DNA of 64,000 nucleotides from Hydra vulgaris (Eukaryota; Cnidaria; Hydrozoa; Anthoathecata; Hydridae): NCBI RefSeq assembly GCF_038396675.1, contig NC_088933.1, positions 40,448,001 to 40,512,000 of the forward strand, read 5' to 3'. Shown piece by piece: positions 52,089 to 64,000 of this stretch (position 1 is its first letter; each line of letters starts with the position of its first letter). The notes under the pieces were generated by a model. It saw only the letters and a program-made list of their open reading frames with translations, ran no database searches and was not told where the DNA came from. The position numbers and the translations under genes were made by a program.

Positions 52089-54679
52089 ATGGAAATGCTC
52101 ATCCCGATAAAAAAAAAGCTAATATTCAGAAGTCTACAGTATATGGAATTCATTAAAGAAGAGAAACTGTTGCATAAGGATCTTGAATCAAGAGTAATGT
52201 ACTTAATCAATTTATTTAATGAAAAGGCAATGAAGATCAAGAGGAAGCGCTTATCATTTTGGGCTAATACTCCAAAACAGTCTGCCCCCACGTATACTCC
52301 ACTTGAATTTGACAAGAATTCCTCACAGTTTGTCGAGCCCACCAAAGAGCGATCTGTTATTGATGATCAACAAAGTGCATTAACTTCGAGTTTATTGACC
52401 ACGAAAAATCAAAAAAATGCAACAACAGTGGCACAAGATCGACTTAATTCTGTTGGACAGAATTGTTGGGCTGAAGACAAGAAAGAGAAGTGGATTCATT
52501 GCTGAAGCTGAAGAGGATGATTTAAAAAAGAAAAAGAAGAAACTAGCTCGTCTATGTAAAAAACTGGCCAAAAAAAAGTACGATCAAGCTCAACAGAAGA
52601 AAACTAGAGAACTGAAAAACGCTAGAATGGAGAAAATCTGCTTGGAGCAACCAGAAGTCAAAGAAAAACTAAAAATCAGAAAGAAACTTAGTCGACCGTC
52701 AATAGAAGTAGATCAACCTCTTCTTTTGAAGGCGATTATGGATATTGCTGTCCATGGTTAGTCTACTGATAAAAGACGTCGGTCAGATGTTCTTTGAGTA
52801 ATCATAGCTTAGCTATGTTTGTTAATATTGTATTTGTTAGAAATTTACTCCTAATTAGTACTTGCACTATTATAAATATCCTTGAAATGTTAACAATCAA
52901 TTTTAAGATTCGATTTGAATATAATTGACGAAATAAACTTTTCCTATTTTTTGTAAAAAAGTTAATCATATCCAAATAAATTTCTCTATTATTTAGAGCA
53001 TTAAAACTCTCGACAAATTGACATCCGAGATGAACAAAATTGGATTGCAATCAGCAAAAGCGCCTTCCATCCTCGTCTACTTCCGAGAAGTTACGGAAAA
53101 TTAGAAGGCAAAAGGCACGTCAAAACAGTCCCTGTTAGATTGATCAGTCTTCAGAATGAATCTCATATAAAACATGTTGACGGAATCTTTTGCAATTCAA
53201 CTATAAAATATGCGGAAGAAGTTTGTTCTATTTAAGGGCCAAATGAAGTGTGTTTCATTTGCCAATACGACAAGGCTAGAGTGCCAATTGGAATCACAAC
53301 AGCAAAAAAACAGGCGCCGTTGCTGATGCACTTAGAATAACGGGTAACTCTGTCGGATAAACACAAGCTTATACCAACTCGTGGCTGATAAACACAAGCT
53401 TATACCATCTGTATACGCTGGAACTACGTTCAAAAAAGATGGTCTCGGAAAAACAGATGCTGGTACTTATGCTAGACCTACCTATATTGGTGTTCGATCA
53501 GTAAAACACGCATCCTCGACCGCCTTTGCTCATGGATTTGACTTTCAACGGCACTTGGATATCAAAGAATCTGACTATATTACCAGAGATCCTCAAACTA
53601 ATATGGTTAAGCAAATCGTTGTGTTTAGCGTCGATGGAGGACCCGGACGAAAATATCAGACACCAGAAAGTAATTGAAATCGGGATTCACCGTTTCTTGA
53701 AGAATAACCCTAACGCTCTTTTCATCATAACAAACGCTCCAGGCCGCAGTGCATTCAACAGAGCTGAGCGACGAATGGCACCTCTAAAAAAAAATTATCT
53801 GGGGTGATTCTTCCGCACGAATATTACGGAACTCATCTTGATTCTCAAGGTAATTATATTGACAAAAGCTAATTTGTAAAATGTTAATATAATTTTTAAC
53901 CTATCATAACCAACATACGTTTTTAAATTAGGCAAGGCAATAGATAAAAATTTAGAAAAAAACAAACTTTGGTTTTGCTGGACAGGCTTTGGCTGATATT
54001 CGGTCTGATCTACAAATTGACGGCTATCTAACCATTTCAAAGTATAATGATACAGACAAATCAGAGCTAGAGTCAAGGAGCCTTTTATTACAAGATCAAC
54101 GTTGGATTGCCGATCATCTTCATACAAGGCAACATTTTACTCAAATTGTTAAATATGAAAATCGTTTTTGTTGTCGGAATACTAGAAGCTCTTACTTTAC
54201 TCAAATCAGAGCAAGATTTCTTGCGCCACCTGTCCCTGTCAACCAAACGAGAGACGGGCTCAAAGCAGTAGATGTCTCAGAAGGAGCAAAAGAATTGTTT
54301 CCTTCATCCGTCTTTAAGCTTATCGCATCAAACATTGAAAGTATTCTTCCTCGTACTGCCAATGGATTTCCAATTTTGCCGTATAATGCGTTTTGTCCAT
54401 CAATTCAGTCTAGCCTAGCTGATAGAATCTGTCAAAAGTGCAATATTTACTGTGTCTCTCCAGCGATATGTTGAAAAAGCACGCTTTATCCATTCTTCTG
54501 CTACAAGACTTCCTCTAATCAAAAGGGTCCAACTTGTTCGTATCGCTGTTAAGCGTCAGACAGAATTTTTGGCAGTCATAGCCTTGCAGAAGAGTTTGGA
54601 AACTGCTGAGTGGTTAGATAAAAGTGAAGTTGACGCAACGAATTTGATTGTACATCAAGAATACATATCGTATTCTTGA
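52089..54679 (+). pseudogene. Fragments of an ERRMAPL-type repetitive protein
   Basis: An N-terminal Lys-rich coiled part (52089-52761) and a later part (53100-54680). The block FSVDGGPDEN...NALFIITNAPGRSAFNRAERRMAPLKK (in two frames, 53630-53795), then LPHEYYGTHLDSQG, is shared with many uncharacterised repeated proteins in animals. An apparent intron lies at about 53848-53932. Tail CxxC pair near 54445. Stops and frame changes show decay. Probably mobile-element derived, but I cannot name the class. Confidence 0.5.
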
Positions 54680-54750
54680 GGTACAATCAAATTTCTTTTG
54701 AGCGCGGAGAGCATTCACGACCTATTGATTCAATCGATGATCACTTCACA

Positions 54751-54858
54751 TTAAATAATCAACTAAGCAAATAGTATTATATTATCTTTAATATAATCTT
54801 CCCCATGGGAAGATTATATTTAAGATATATAATACTATTTGCTTAGTTGATTATTTAA
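54751..54858. repeat. 108-bp near-perfect palindrome
   Basis: The arms begin TTAAATAATCAACTAAGCAA and meet at CCCATGGG (54801-54808); only a few mismatches. This may be a small fold-back MITE. Confidence 0.85.
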
Positions 54859-57553
54859 TGAGATATCGACTATTATATAATATAATTTGATGAGATATAT
54901 TATATAAATGTATATTTAGTCAGAAAAAAAATCAATGGCTTTTAGGCATTTTTACTGTTTTTTAGGGGGGGGGGGGGGGAGTACAAAAAAACTGACATCA
55001 TATATAACGGGGGATTGGCCAAAAATTCACAAATTTTAACAAAGGGGGGATAGGAAGTCGAAAAATTGAGAAAAAACACTGGGATTATTTATGGATGACC
55101 CATTACGTGAATTCTTAGTACTATTTTATTTTATCTGAGTTAAAGCCCAAGTGTGTTAAAAAGTTTTACATTTTTTTAAGGGATTCGTTAATTTTAGGTT
55201 TGCCTGCCTTTTTGCATTAAAAAAATAATTTCAAGGTGATTAGATTACACATTATTAAGTCTCTAAAAAATGTGCATTTAAAATATTTTTAAAGACGCGT
55301 TTTTTGTTTATGTCCTCACTTAGATACAGTTTTAAATTTTTTTTATTAAATTGCTGATGATAACAAATTGTAAAACTTTTTTGTTGTTGTTGCACTATTG
55401 TTATTGTTGCACTTTGTGTGAATTAGTTAATTACATCATTAGAAACCAGGAAACGAAACCAGGTCATGAACTATTGACTTTCTTCTTTTTTTTATAAGAA
55501 TTGTTTTTGAGCAAGTTTAAGCGAATAAAACTTATCGAGTTTGTTGAGTGACTTTTAACACAAAATTTGAATTACTGTAATTTATGTTAGTGAATCGATT
55601 AGAATACGTTTTAATATTATATATTCATGTAAGCTTTTGATATATTTTTTTTTTATATTATCACTTACCGGTTTTTTTTAAAACTTTACTCGAAATTACT
55701 CGAAAATGCATAGATAACATCTAACAATTAATTGTTAATGTTTAAAAAAATATGGAGTAACTGTTAAACTAAAGTCTAACAAGTGGTCTTAAAATAATTA
55801 TTTAACTTTAATTTAAAATTAAAAAATAAAAAAAATTTTGTACTTTTAAAATAATAGAATCGTTAAATCAAAGATTGATTTTTATATAACATTGATTTAT
55901 TAAAGTATGGTAAAGAATATATAACACTGAAAAAATCTTGATAAGGGAACAAATAAGTAAGGTTTTTCAAGTCTAAGTGTAAATATCTAGGTCCAATATC
56001 AAATATAGGACTCGACAAGTCTTATCATGGTACATATATAATTCCTAAAGTATCGTTTTGTCAACAGGAAAAGCAAGTTTGTTAATTCTATTTTCCAACA
56101 ATCAAAACATCAACACAAACTTAGCAAATTCTAGCCTTCTGCCGAAGCTTAATTAGTGCGCCTTATTCCAAGGCAGATACTATTACGTTATGTGGATACA
56201 GGATAGCTGATAGTCTGCATTACCCGATAATGTTCAGTTATTTTGTTGTTTGTAATATAAAACTTGTAAACTTAGTTTAGCTGAAAATACACAAAAAAGG
56301 ACTTTCCAGCCTAATGAGTATTTTCTGAAAATGCAGATTTAATTAAGAATTTATACATCCAAGAATTGTGGTTATAAAAAAGATCTTTTGATATTAACTA
56401 AAGGTCTATTAATGCAATGCGTTTATGTTGACAGTGCCCTACTGAATTGAAAACATTCTTTTATTTTATTTATCTTCCACCACCAATGACTAAAAATACT
56501 TACACTAAAACTGTCCGTAAAATTGCCACTAAAGTTGAATCAATTGCTGTGGGAACCATATCAGATGCTGGACTTAAAATTCCGAAAACATCCCATCATA
56601 CCCCTGATAAATCCCGTTTGGAAAATACTAGTGTCTTTTGTGATGGACCTTATATTTACTATCACAAGAGTACACTATGACAAGAGTACACTAAAAAATT
56701 ATGAAGTAGTCTACTGGCCCATCCACTGGTACATAAGTTGGTAGAGAATGGTTAACTTTTGAACGCTTATTTGAAAAATATAAACTTAACAATTCTGAAT
56801 TTTATTCCTAGACCCATTGAATTGCATGCATGCAAAAAGTCAGAAACAAAATAAGAGTCCTTATATGGTGATATGGGAACGCGTACCGAAAACTAAATTT
56901 TCTTTGATGGTACATTTGATACAATTTAAGCTATAGCAAACTTTAATATTGGAAAAATAGCATCGGTTAGGACTTCAGATAAACTCAATATAATTCCTGG
57001 AAAACTTATGAGAGGTAACTGCAATAGGGAAAATGAAATACCTGTATATCAGTCATCATAAACTTTTAATCTAATGTAATGTTGCGAAGGAAAACAATCA
57101 GAGGCAATAAAAAGAACAAAAAGGATAAGAAAAAGCAAAAAACTCTTTATGCTGCTGGTAGCTTATAAATGCTTTGCTCTATTCTTTAAAACTTTTTTTA
57201 AATATTTTTTAGCATTGTAAAATGAGATATAGGTGATTTTTAATTGTATTTTAGGTCGTTATCATTTTAGGCTTCAGGTGGTTGTCATGGCAACATAACA
57301 ACCTGTAATATAAATTCAATTTTTTTTAATAGTTTTTTCATATGATCGTTATAATTTTAGCAATAAAGTTTCAGATTCAAGATTTTGAAGGGGATATGCC
57401 ACATACACATATTTTGATATTTTATTAGTTTAAAGCTTTTAAAACTTTTTATTTATGAATTAAAGAATTGATTAAACTTTTCTTTAAGGAAAAAAGTCAA
57501 TCAACATAATTATTTTAGGAATTTCAAGTCAATTTCAAGTTGCCTAACTACTA
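54859..57553. other. No gene seen
   Basis: AT-rich. A G-rich fragment with GGGATTATTTATGGATGACCCA at 55081 resembles a degenerate end of a GGGTCATCC-type transposon. Two overlapping short frames near 56447-56744 show no family features. Confidence 0.4.
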
Positions 57554-60500
57554 CACTGTAAAAAATGTCACGCCAAATTCTTAAATGTCCAAGCAAAATG
57601 TTTAATCTTCATGCCACTTTTAAATCTTTACACATAAATGATCCAAGTCGCGCGACTATTTACAAGCAGTTATAAATGTCACGGAGTGTATAATTGTTTA
57701 AATGTCACGTCATACGAATAAATTTCGCGCCACGCGCTAAATGTCGCGTGACTATTAAAACATAGTTTCCGCAGAGAAAAAAAGAAATATCACATTAATT
57801 AATTTTTCGTGGTTATTCTGTGACTATAATGTCTAAAATAATTAAAATTTCCTATTTATTAAAATTTATGCCAGTGGTTTTGGCTGTAGATGATAATTTG
57901 TTCAATCTTAAATCTAAAGGTAAATATTACTTTGCAACGAGTTTTACTTTTTATTACATTACCATTAATCATTAATGGTGTAATAAAAAGTTAAATTTTT
58001 TTTGTAAAAACTCGGTAAAATTTAAAATTAATGTTTAAAATATTAGCTAAAAATACACTATACATAAATTGTCAACTTATGACAGTAAAATAAGTTGATA
58101 ATAGATTTGAGATAAGTATTTTCAATGATATATTAGGAATACCTATTCTTAATTTATAATTGTTATCCTTAATACATCATTGAGTATTTCAAGCTCGTAC
58201 AATGGTACACACTATGATCATGATTATCTTTACACAATGTCATTGTGTACATTGCTATTATTCGCAATTGGACTGCCAATCGATTATTTACAATTGTTAT
58301 TGTTTAAAAAAAACTTTTTTAGGCTATTTGTGTCACAGTTTCTGTGTGACCTGGCCTCACTAGCTTTTTTTAAAAAAAATAGAACTTTAAATAACGACTG
58401 TTCAAATACATTGATTGTTATGTCACATAAATTTAATTTATCTATTGGTATAATTTTGATATCATCTAAGTCCTGCTTTTTTGTTTTTTGCTGCACTAAA
58501 ATATTTACTTTAATTGCACTAAAAGTAAATAGTTTATTGCAGTAAAACCTGAAAAGTTAAATTTCGATTTAAATTATTCTAGAATTTGTTCTGATAACTT
58601 GATAACAGGTTTAGTTTTTAAAACTCCATATAACTGATAACAGGTTTAGTTTTTAATTTTTATTTTGGTATTTTTGTTTAAGATTATCTAAACTAGTAAA
58701 CTGTAGAGTTTACATAATTTAACACTTACATTTGGCAGAAATGAATTGGTTGAAAACCCAGCTGCATTTTTAGTCAATCATTGAATCCATTTTTTTCTGT
58801 TAAATGTTTTTACAGACAAGGTTATTCACAAATTGTATAAACTAATCAAGTCAACACACAATAGTAATAATTACAATAGATACGTATGCTAATACCTTTA
58901 AGTATACATAGTTACAGTTAACATGTTTTTTCAATTTTAAGATAATAATTTTACTTTTAGTATATATTTTCCAAATTTGTGTCAAAGTAAAGTTATAAAT
59001 TAGGCTTAAAGTACAATTTATAAAATATTATCTATTAAATAATCTAATTGGTATTTTTATACTAATATTGCATTCTATGCCTAAAGATATTACTATCTAA
59101 TGTTGTTTAGTTAAATTTAGTTTGTTATAGAATTGTCATAGTTTTACCCAATTTATGCATAAAATATACAAAAATAATTTTTTGTTGTAGTGTCCTCAAA
59201 GATCAATGTATTGCCAGATGACTTTGATTTGATGTTTTTTGACATGGTGTTAGAAAATGAGATGATAGTTGCTCTTCCTAATCCATGTGAAATCGTTGTC
59301 AAGGTTATTGGTAAAAATTTACTGCAAATTAGTCTAAAATCATCATGTCCGGTTTTTTCTAATTATTTTAAAAGTTTGTTCTAATCTAATAATATTATTA
59401 TTTCCTTATGTTTATCTTATGTTTAATATATGATAATTATATTTCATGTTTTTCAGAATCAGACCCATCATTCCAAAGAATATCATACGAACCGACATAT
59501 CTTCAAATGTTAAACTCTGTTCAAACTTATAGCCGAGAAAATTCTCCTGGTACAAGTAAAAGCTCGCCACAATCATCGTTTATTTTGCAGCCACAAAGTA
59601 TGAATGTCCAAGCTACTGTCCAGTCTCCACTTTCTCTTGAGGTTGGAGTTAAGGTATGTAGCTGTGGATTTATGTCGGAAAAAAATGCACGTATGGACAG
59701 ACATTTAGGTATAAGTTCAATATGTAAAATTGTTTGGTAAAATTTGTAATGCCTCATTTAAATCAACAAGAGGAGTATCAAGACACATTTGCAAAAAAAA
59801 TGAAAAAGCAGTTTTACCTATTCCAAAGATAAAAATAGACTCGCAAACAACATTAGCAATTAAACTATGTGGTCAGTTGAGAGTGCCTTCAACAACTGTC
59901 AATACAATATTTAGTATTTCCGCCAATATGCTACTTAATATTCGGAAGTTAATAAAAGAATAGCATTTTCACACTTTTGACAAGTATTTTTTACAAGTGG
60001 ATATCCTTAGTAATAAATATCAAAAAAAAAATTTTTTATTGACATTTTGAAAATAAATGAAATTTTGTTTGCTGGTGGCAAAGGTTATAATTTTTTACTA
60101 TTTGACATTATTAATTTTCTTTTGCAAATTGATGAGTTTGTAGAGTTTTTAAGTAGGAAAGATGCTGATTCAAAATATCGTACAGATTTCCCTACTCACA
60201 AGCCATTAGAATTTTCTCTTAATTTATATTGTGACGATATAGAATTAGCTAACCCTATTGGCAAACGCAGAAAACTTCATAAAATAACTATTTTCTACGT
60301 TCAATTTCATTCCTTGCCATCATATATGCGTTCTACGTTAATATCAGTTTTTCCACTTGCAGCTGTGCCTGTAAAGTTATTAAAGTCTGAAAAAAAAAGG
60401 GGCTTATTTTCAGTACTTAGAAGATTTTATTAATTCCTGAATCTTTTGAATAATGGTGTTATTTTTAATTCAACGATTGGTTGTGTAAAACTATTTTTAA

Positions 60501-61672
60501 AATTTGTTATATATTTGGGAGATACATTAGCTTCAAATCACATTTGTGGATTTAAAACCAGCTTTGCACCAAATGCATTTAGATGCTGTCGTATATGTCT
60601 TACCACAAATATACACATGTCATTAATTTACAGAGAAGATTTGTGTATGTTACGTACTCAAGCAAACCACCATCAACATATCAAAGATCTCTAGAGTGTG
60701 ACAAGTAAAAAATTTAAACTCTATTGGTCAAGATTTTATGGCATAAATTATGAGAGTGCACTTTTATTAATCACCGCTTTTGGTATTATTGAAAACGCAC
60801 CACACGATCCCATGCACATTTTGCTTGAAGGACTAGTGCCCCATGAACTATGTCTTCTGCTGCGATTGCATATTTGTGAAAAACGTATATATTCATTAGC
60901 TGCACTTAATAGTTTTATTATTCAGTTTCCTTATTCATACTCTGAAGGCAGAGATAAGCCCAATATTTGTCTAAGTACCTTTGATATTTCAGGGTCTCGA
61001 ACGTCTGCTCAAAATTTGATTCTTGCTCGTATCATTCCACTTTTTATTGGACAATACAGCAATTTCAATGATCCTCATTATGTTAATTTTCTTGAACTTT
61101 TACAATACCTTCAACTTACTTTTTCACCGATAACTACATATAGAACTATTTTGGATTTAGAAACTCTTATTGTAAAGCATAACAAATCATTTTCTTTATT
61201 GTGGCTAAAAAATCTGATACCAAAACATCATTTTTTACTTCATTTTGTTGGACAAATGCATCGATTTGGTCCACTAAATAATCAATTTTGTATGACTTTT
61301 GAAGCAAAGCACAATAAAATAAAAAGTGTACGCTGGCATAACTTTAAAAACATTGCCAAATCAGTTTGTCAATATCTCCGATGGAACACAATTTCAAACT
61401 TCCTTGATGATAATGGTCAACTGATACTTTATCCTTTTACGGCAAAGACTAAACATTAAAAAAAAAGAATTGTTATTGGTTCAATTGTATACCAAGTTGG
61501 TGATATTATTTCGACAATTGATGATTCTTATCAACTTTATAAGATCACTGACTTTCAACCTAGTTGCGTAAAAGTTACTATCATGACAATTGACAGCTAC
61601 ATACCTCAAAAACTGGCTTTTCATGTTAGAAGTACTAATGTGTTTAAATCAATTATTTTAGAAAATCTCTAA
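57554..61672 (+). mobile_element. EnSpm/CMC-like transposon remnant
   Basis: CACTGTAAAAAATG at 57554 has the form of an EnSpm/CACTA end and is followed by repeated ATGTCACG subterminal sequences (57567-57750). A matching right end was not found by eye, so the limits are provisional. The transposase pseudogene lies at 59190-61672. Confidence 0.5.
59190..61672 (+). pseudogene. EnSpm/CMC-type transposase (tnp2-like), broken
   Basis: A C2H2-like region (CSCGFMSEKNARMDRH, then CNASFKSTRGVSRHIC) is followed by NLYCDDIELANPIGKRRKLHKI. Then come GDTLASNHICGFKTSF, CRICL, ENAPHDPMHILLEGLVPHEL, LIPKHHFLLHFVGQ and FGPLNNQFCMTFEAKHNKIK. These are the ordered landmarks of the transposase type found with animal EnSpm-like elements. 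Intron-like gaps and several stops divide it. The last piece (61480-61672) is in a further frame after an A-run. Confidence 0.75.
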
Positions 61673-61901
61673 ATTCCGTGGCCATTGACAAAATTTACAG
61701 TAGATGGCACAATATTAGTTGTGCCTTGGTCAAAACATTGTCTCATAGTTTCTTAATTACAATAAATATTTTGAATATCAATATATTTTGTATATTTGTT
61801 GGTGTTTTTTAAGAAAGATTTGTAGTTATTTCGTTCATTTATATATAAGCGTATTAATGCATGCAGAATATATACTTGCTAAAGTATCTAAACAATAGAA
61901 T

Positions 61902-61987
<86 letters not shown>

Positions 61988-61988
61988 G
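61902..61988. repeat. (TA)n microsatellite
   Basis: TA dinucleotide tract with TGTATA interruptions just outside the hAT-D end. Confidence 0.9.
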
Positions 61989-62128
61989 AATATAGTGTTG
62001 TCAAAAGACCCAGTACTTCGGTACCAAGTCGGTACTAAAAAAATGTAAACGTCACAGTACCAAGTTTTCTTAAGTACCGTGATGCGCATGTGTGCAGTAG
62101 CGCGTCCACTTTATTAAACTGCTGAGAA

Positions 62129-64000
62129 ATGGCGACCGGTAGTGCAGCTGATGTGGTAGCTCTAAATCCACTTGTTGAGAAAAAAGGAGGAAAGAGCCAT
62201 GTGTGGAAATATTTTGGATTTGCGGCTGATGACAAGGGGAATATCATTGATAATCAAAAACCCATTTGCAAACGATGTCGCCGAAGTTTTCACTCAAAAA
62301 GAGGAAACACATCGAACTTAATAAAACACCTCAAAGACCGACACCCGGATCTGATGAAAGAGTACAAGCAGGTAAGTTTCAAACTAATTTCAGATATAGA
62401 GCTTCTGTTATGAATTATATATCATATTTTAATTTGAATGTCTGAACCAGTCGGATAGAAATAAACAGCCAAAAATAAGTCATACAGAAAGATTAAAATA
62501 ACAATAATAAGCTTAAAAATTAAATTTAAAAATTATATACTTTTTTTACGTTTTTTTACAACCTATTGTTAAGACTTTTCTTTTAATAAGTATTTCTTAT
62601 AAAAAGTAATTTGTAAAAAGTCGTTTGTAAAAAGACTTTTCAAAAAAAGATTTTGTAAAAAGTCTCTTGTAAAAAGTCGTTTGTAAAAAGTTGTTTTTAA
62701 AAAGTCGCTCATAAAAAGTCGTTTGTAAAAAGTCTTTTGTAAAAAAGATTTTGACGTCTTTAATAGAATGACTTTACAGAGAAAATAAAATCGGTGACTT
62801 CAAAAGCGAAATGTAACTTTTTAAGTGACTTCTAATTAAAGCGTTTAAGCATTAAAAGTTTTGAACAACGTTCATTGTTTTGAATAAAGTCGTTGTTGTT
62901 AATAAAATTAATATTAAAAATAGTTCTAAACGATTTAAATTAATAAAAAAAATTATAATTTAGTAAAAGATAATATAAATATATATTTTTGCTGATTCTT
63001 TCCTTCTTCAAAAAAATAAATAAAAAAATTCCAAAAAAATAAAAAATATTTATCGAAGAAAACGTTTTAGCGAATAAAGTTTTATGTATAGTTTTTTCGA
63101 TTAAAGTATTAAAGGTTTTTATCGCATTATAATAATGGAAATAAAATTAGTTATAGAAATAGTTTTAAATTTATTATAAAAAATACATACTTATAAAGTA
63201 AATAAAACTACATATAATATTTAATTATTGGGAAAATTCTTCTAATCCTTTACTTTTTTACTTCCATGGTGCTACTAATAGAAATTATGTAATTACCTAC
63301 CGTGTAAAGGATTAAACAATTTTATACAAAAAGTATTTTTTAACAAAATTTAAAATATTTAATTTTTTTACAAGTACTAATTATTTATTAAAACTGTTTA
63401 TGTGGGCTTTATATAGGCTATTATATAGGTTAATATAAAAGCTGAGATTTGTTATTTAGAGAAAAACTAATGTTTCATATGTTCAGACTCAGCCCATTTT
63501 TGACTTCTATACTTATAAAGTATATTTATTATATTTTCCTTTTACAGCTGCAAGCTGAGGAAGACCATGGAACACCCCCGCAAACTCATAAACAGGTAAC
63601 AGTTACAGAAGCTTTTCAGTGGCAACAAAAATATGACAAAAACTCACCTGAGGCAAGAAAGCTGAACCTAGCTTTTGCTGAATTCATATGTATTGATAAA
63701 GTGCCCATTTATACAGTTCAAAAATGTGGATTCCAACAAATGCTCCATCATTTAACCCAAAACACCAGCTTCCAAGTCGAAACTTTTTTATGTACACTGA
63801 GATTCCCTGCATGTACAATGACACCAGAGACCTCATAATCCAGCATCTCAGAGACAAATCATTTTACAGCTGCACAACAGATCTTTGGACAAGTAGAACT
63901 GCACACACTTTCATGTCTTTAACTCTGCAGTACATTACTAAATCATGGGAATTGCAATCCTGATGTCTTGGCTGTTGTGGTCTCAACACAGACCACACTG
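62129..64000 (+). pseudogene. hAT-D transposase, two exons, frameshifted, partial
   Basis: Exon 1 62129-62371 has the BED finger (SHVWKYFGF, CKRCRRSF, NLIKHLKDRHP) and ends at a GTAAGT donor, phase 0. Exon 2 begins at 63548 after TTTTACAG (LQAEEDHGTPP) and goes on to VTEAFQWQQKYD and FICIDKVPIYTVQK. The frame changes around 63740-63765, after which YTEIPCMYNDTRD and YSCTTDLWTSRTAHTFMSLTLQYI follow, the start of the RNase H-like catalytic region. A TGA at about 63961-63963 ends the second piece. Inactive. Confidence 0.8.
62600..62758 (+). repeat. Minisatellite, unit about 15 bp
   Basis: About nine imperfect copies of a unit close to AAAAAGTCGTTTGT in the hAT-D intron. Confidence 0.8.

Larger units (their letters stand above)
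61993..64000 (+). mobile_element. hAT transposon (hAT-D), left part, runs off the window
   Basis: Starts TAGTGTTGTCAAAAGACCCA, a typical hAT terminus, with palindromic TACTTCGGTACC/GGTACT subterminal repeats. Contains BED-finger exon 1 and part of the transposase exon 2. The right end lies outside the window. Confidence 0.7.

Noticed and set aside
58180-58545. Membrane-protein gene with several hydrophobic segments
   Set aside because: The Phe/Leu bias arises from T-rich sequence; no homology, and no splice or start context supports it.

Overview
The window is animal genomic DNA, very AT-rich, with GT-AG introns, (TA)n microsatellites, tRNA-derived SINEs and many cut-and-paste transposons (Tc1, several hAT, an EnSpm/CMC relative). 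The mix best fits a cnidarian such as Hydra. That is recognition, not proof. I found no convincing ordinary host gene: nearly every coding stretch belongs to a mobile element or to one large integrated virus-like element.

The centrepiece is a complete virus-like element of exactly 26,600 bp at 6246-32845. It has 219-bp terminal inverted repeats and a 6-bp target duplication, AATGTA, the duplication size of Polintons/Mavericks. It encodes an adenain-type cysteine protease, a dUTPase, a jelly-roll capsid candidate, a large second virion-gene candidate and at least six small Arg/Lys-rich core-like proteins, so it looks like a Polinton/adintovirus relative. I see no protein-primed DNA polymerase, retroviral-type integrase or packaging ATPase. 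Its left half is decayed (in-frame stops, single-base frameshifts, a SINE in one gene and a MITE in another). Its right end is largely intact and holds a host-like signalling cassette: a TRAF-like protein, a death-effector-domain protein and two death-domain-like proteins.

Layout of the element: two small rightward genes at the left TIR; a long leftward block (6829-17491) running from core and capsid genes through tandem small paralogue families to dUTPase; divergent TATA promoters around 17.55-17.75 kb; rightward unknown genes, the protease and a MITE-interrupted gene (17.8-23.9 kb); a leftward group of small and basic proteins (23.9-25.9 kb); and a rightward array (26.6-32.5 kb) with the signalling cassette. 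Most genes in both arrays begin a few nucleotides after a polypyrimidine-AG and a shared leader close to ACTAATAAAAAATG. This implies nuclear expression by splicing, either from common leaders or by host spliced-leader addition. Three right-array genes also have short introns of their own.

The element is nested. It lies in intron 1 of a hAT transposon (hAT-A, 5762-38869, 8-bp duplication ATATATAT), whose BED-finger codon is split between 6090 and 36435. A second hAT (hAT-B, 32986-36154) sits in the same intron. To the left is a Tc1 element (481-2226). To the right are AT-rich sequence without genes, hAT-C (44221-47191), an unclassified TIR element (48365-51647), fragments of another unclassified element (about 52-54.7 kb), an EnSpm/CMC-like pseudogene (59.2-61.7 kb) and the start of a fourth hAT (61993 to the window end).
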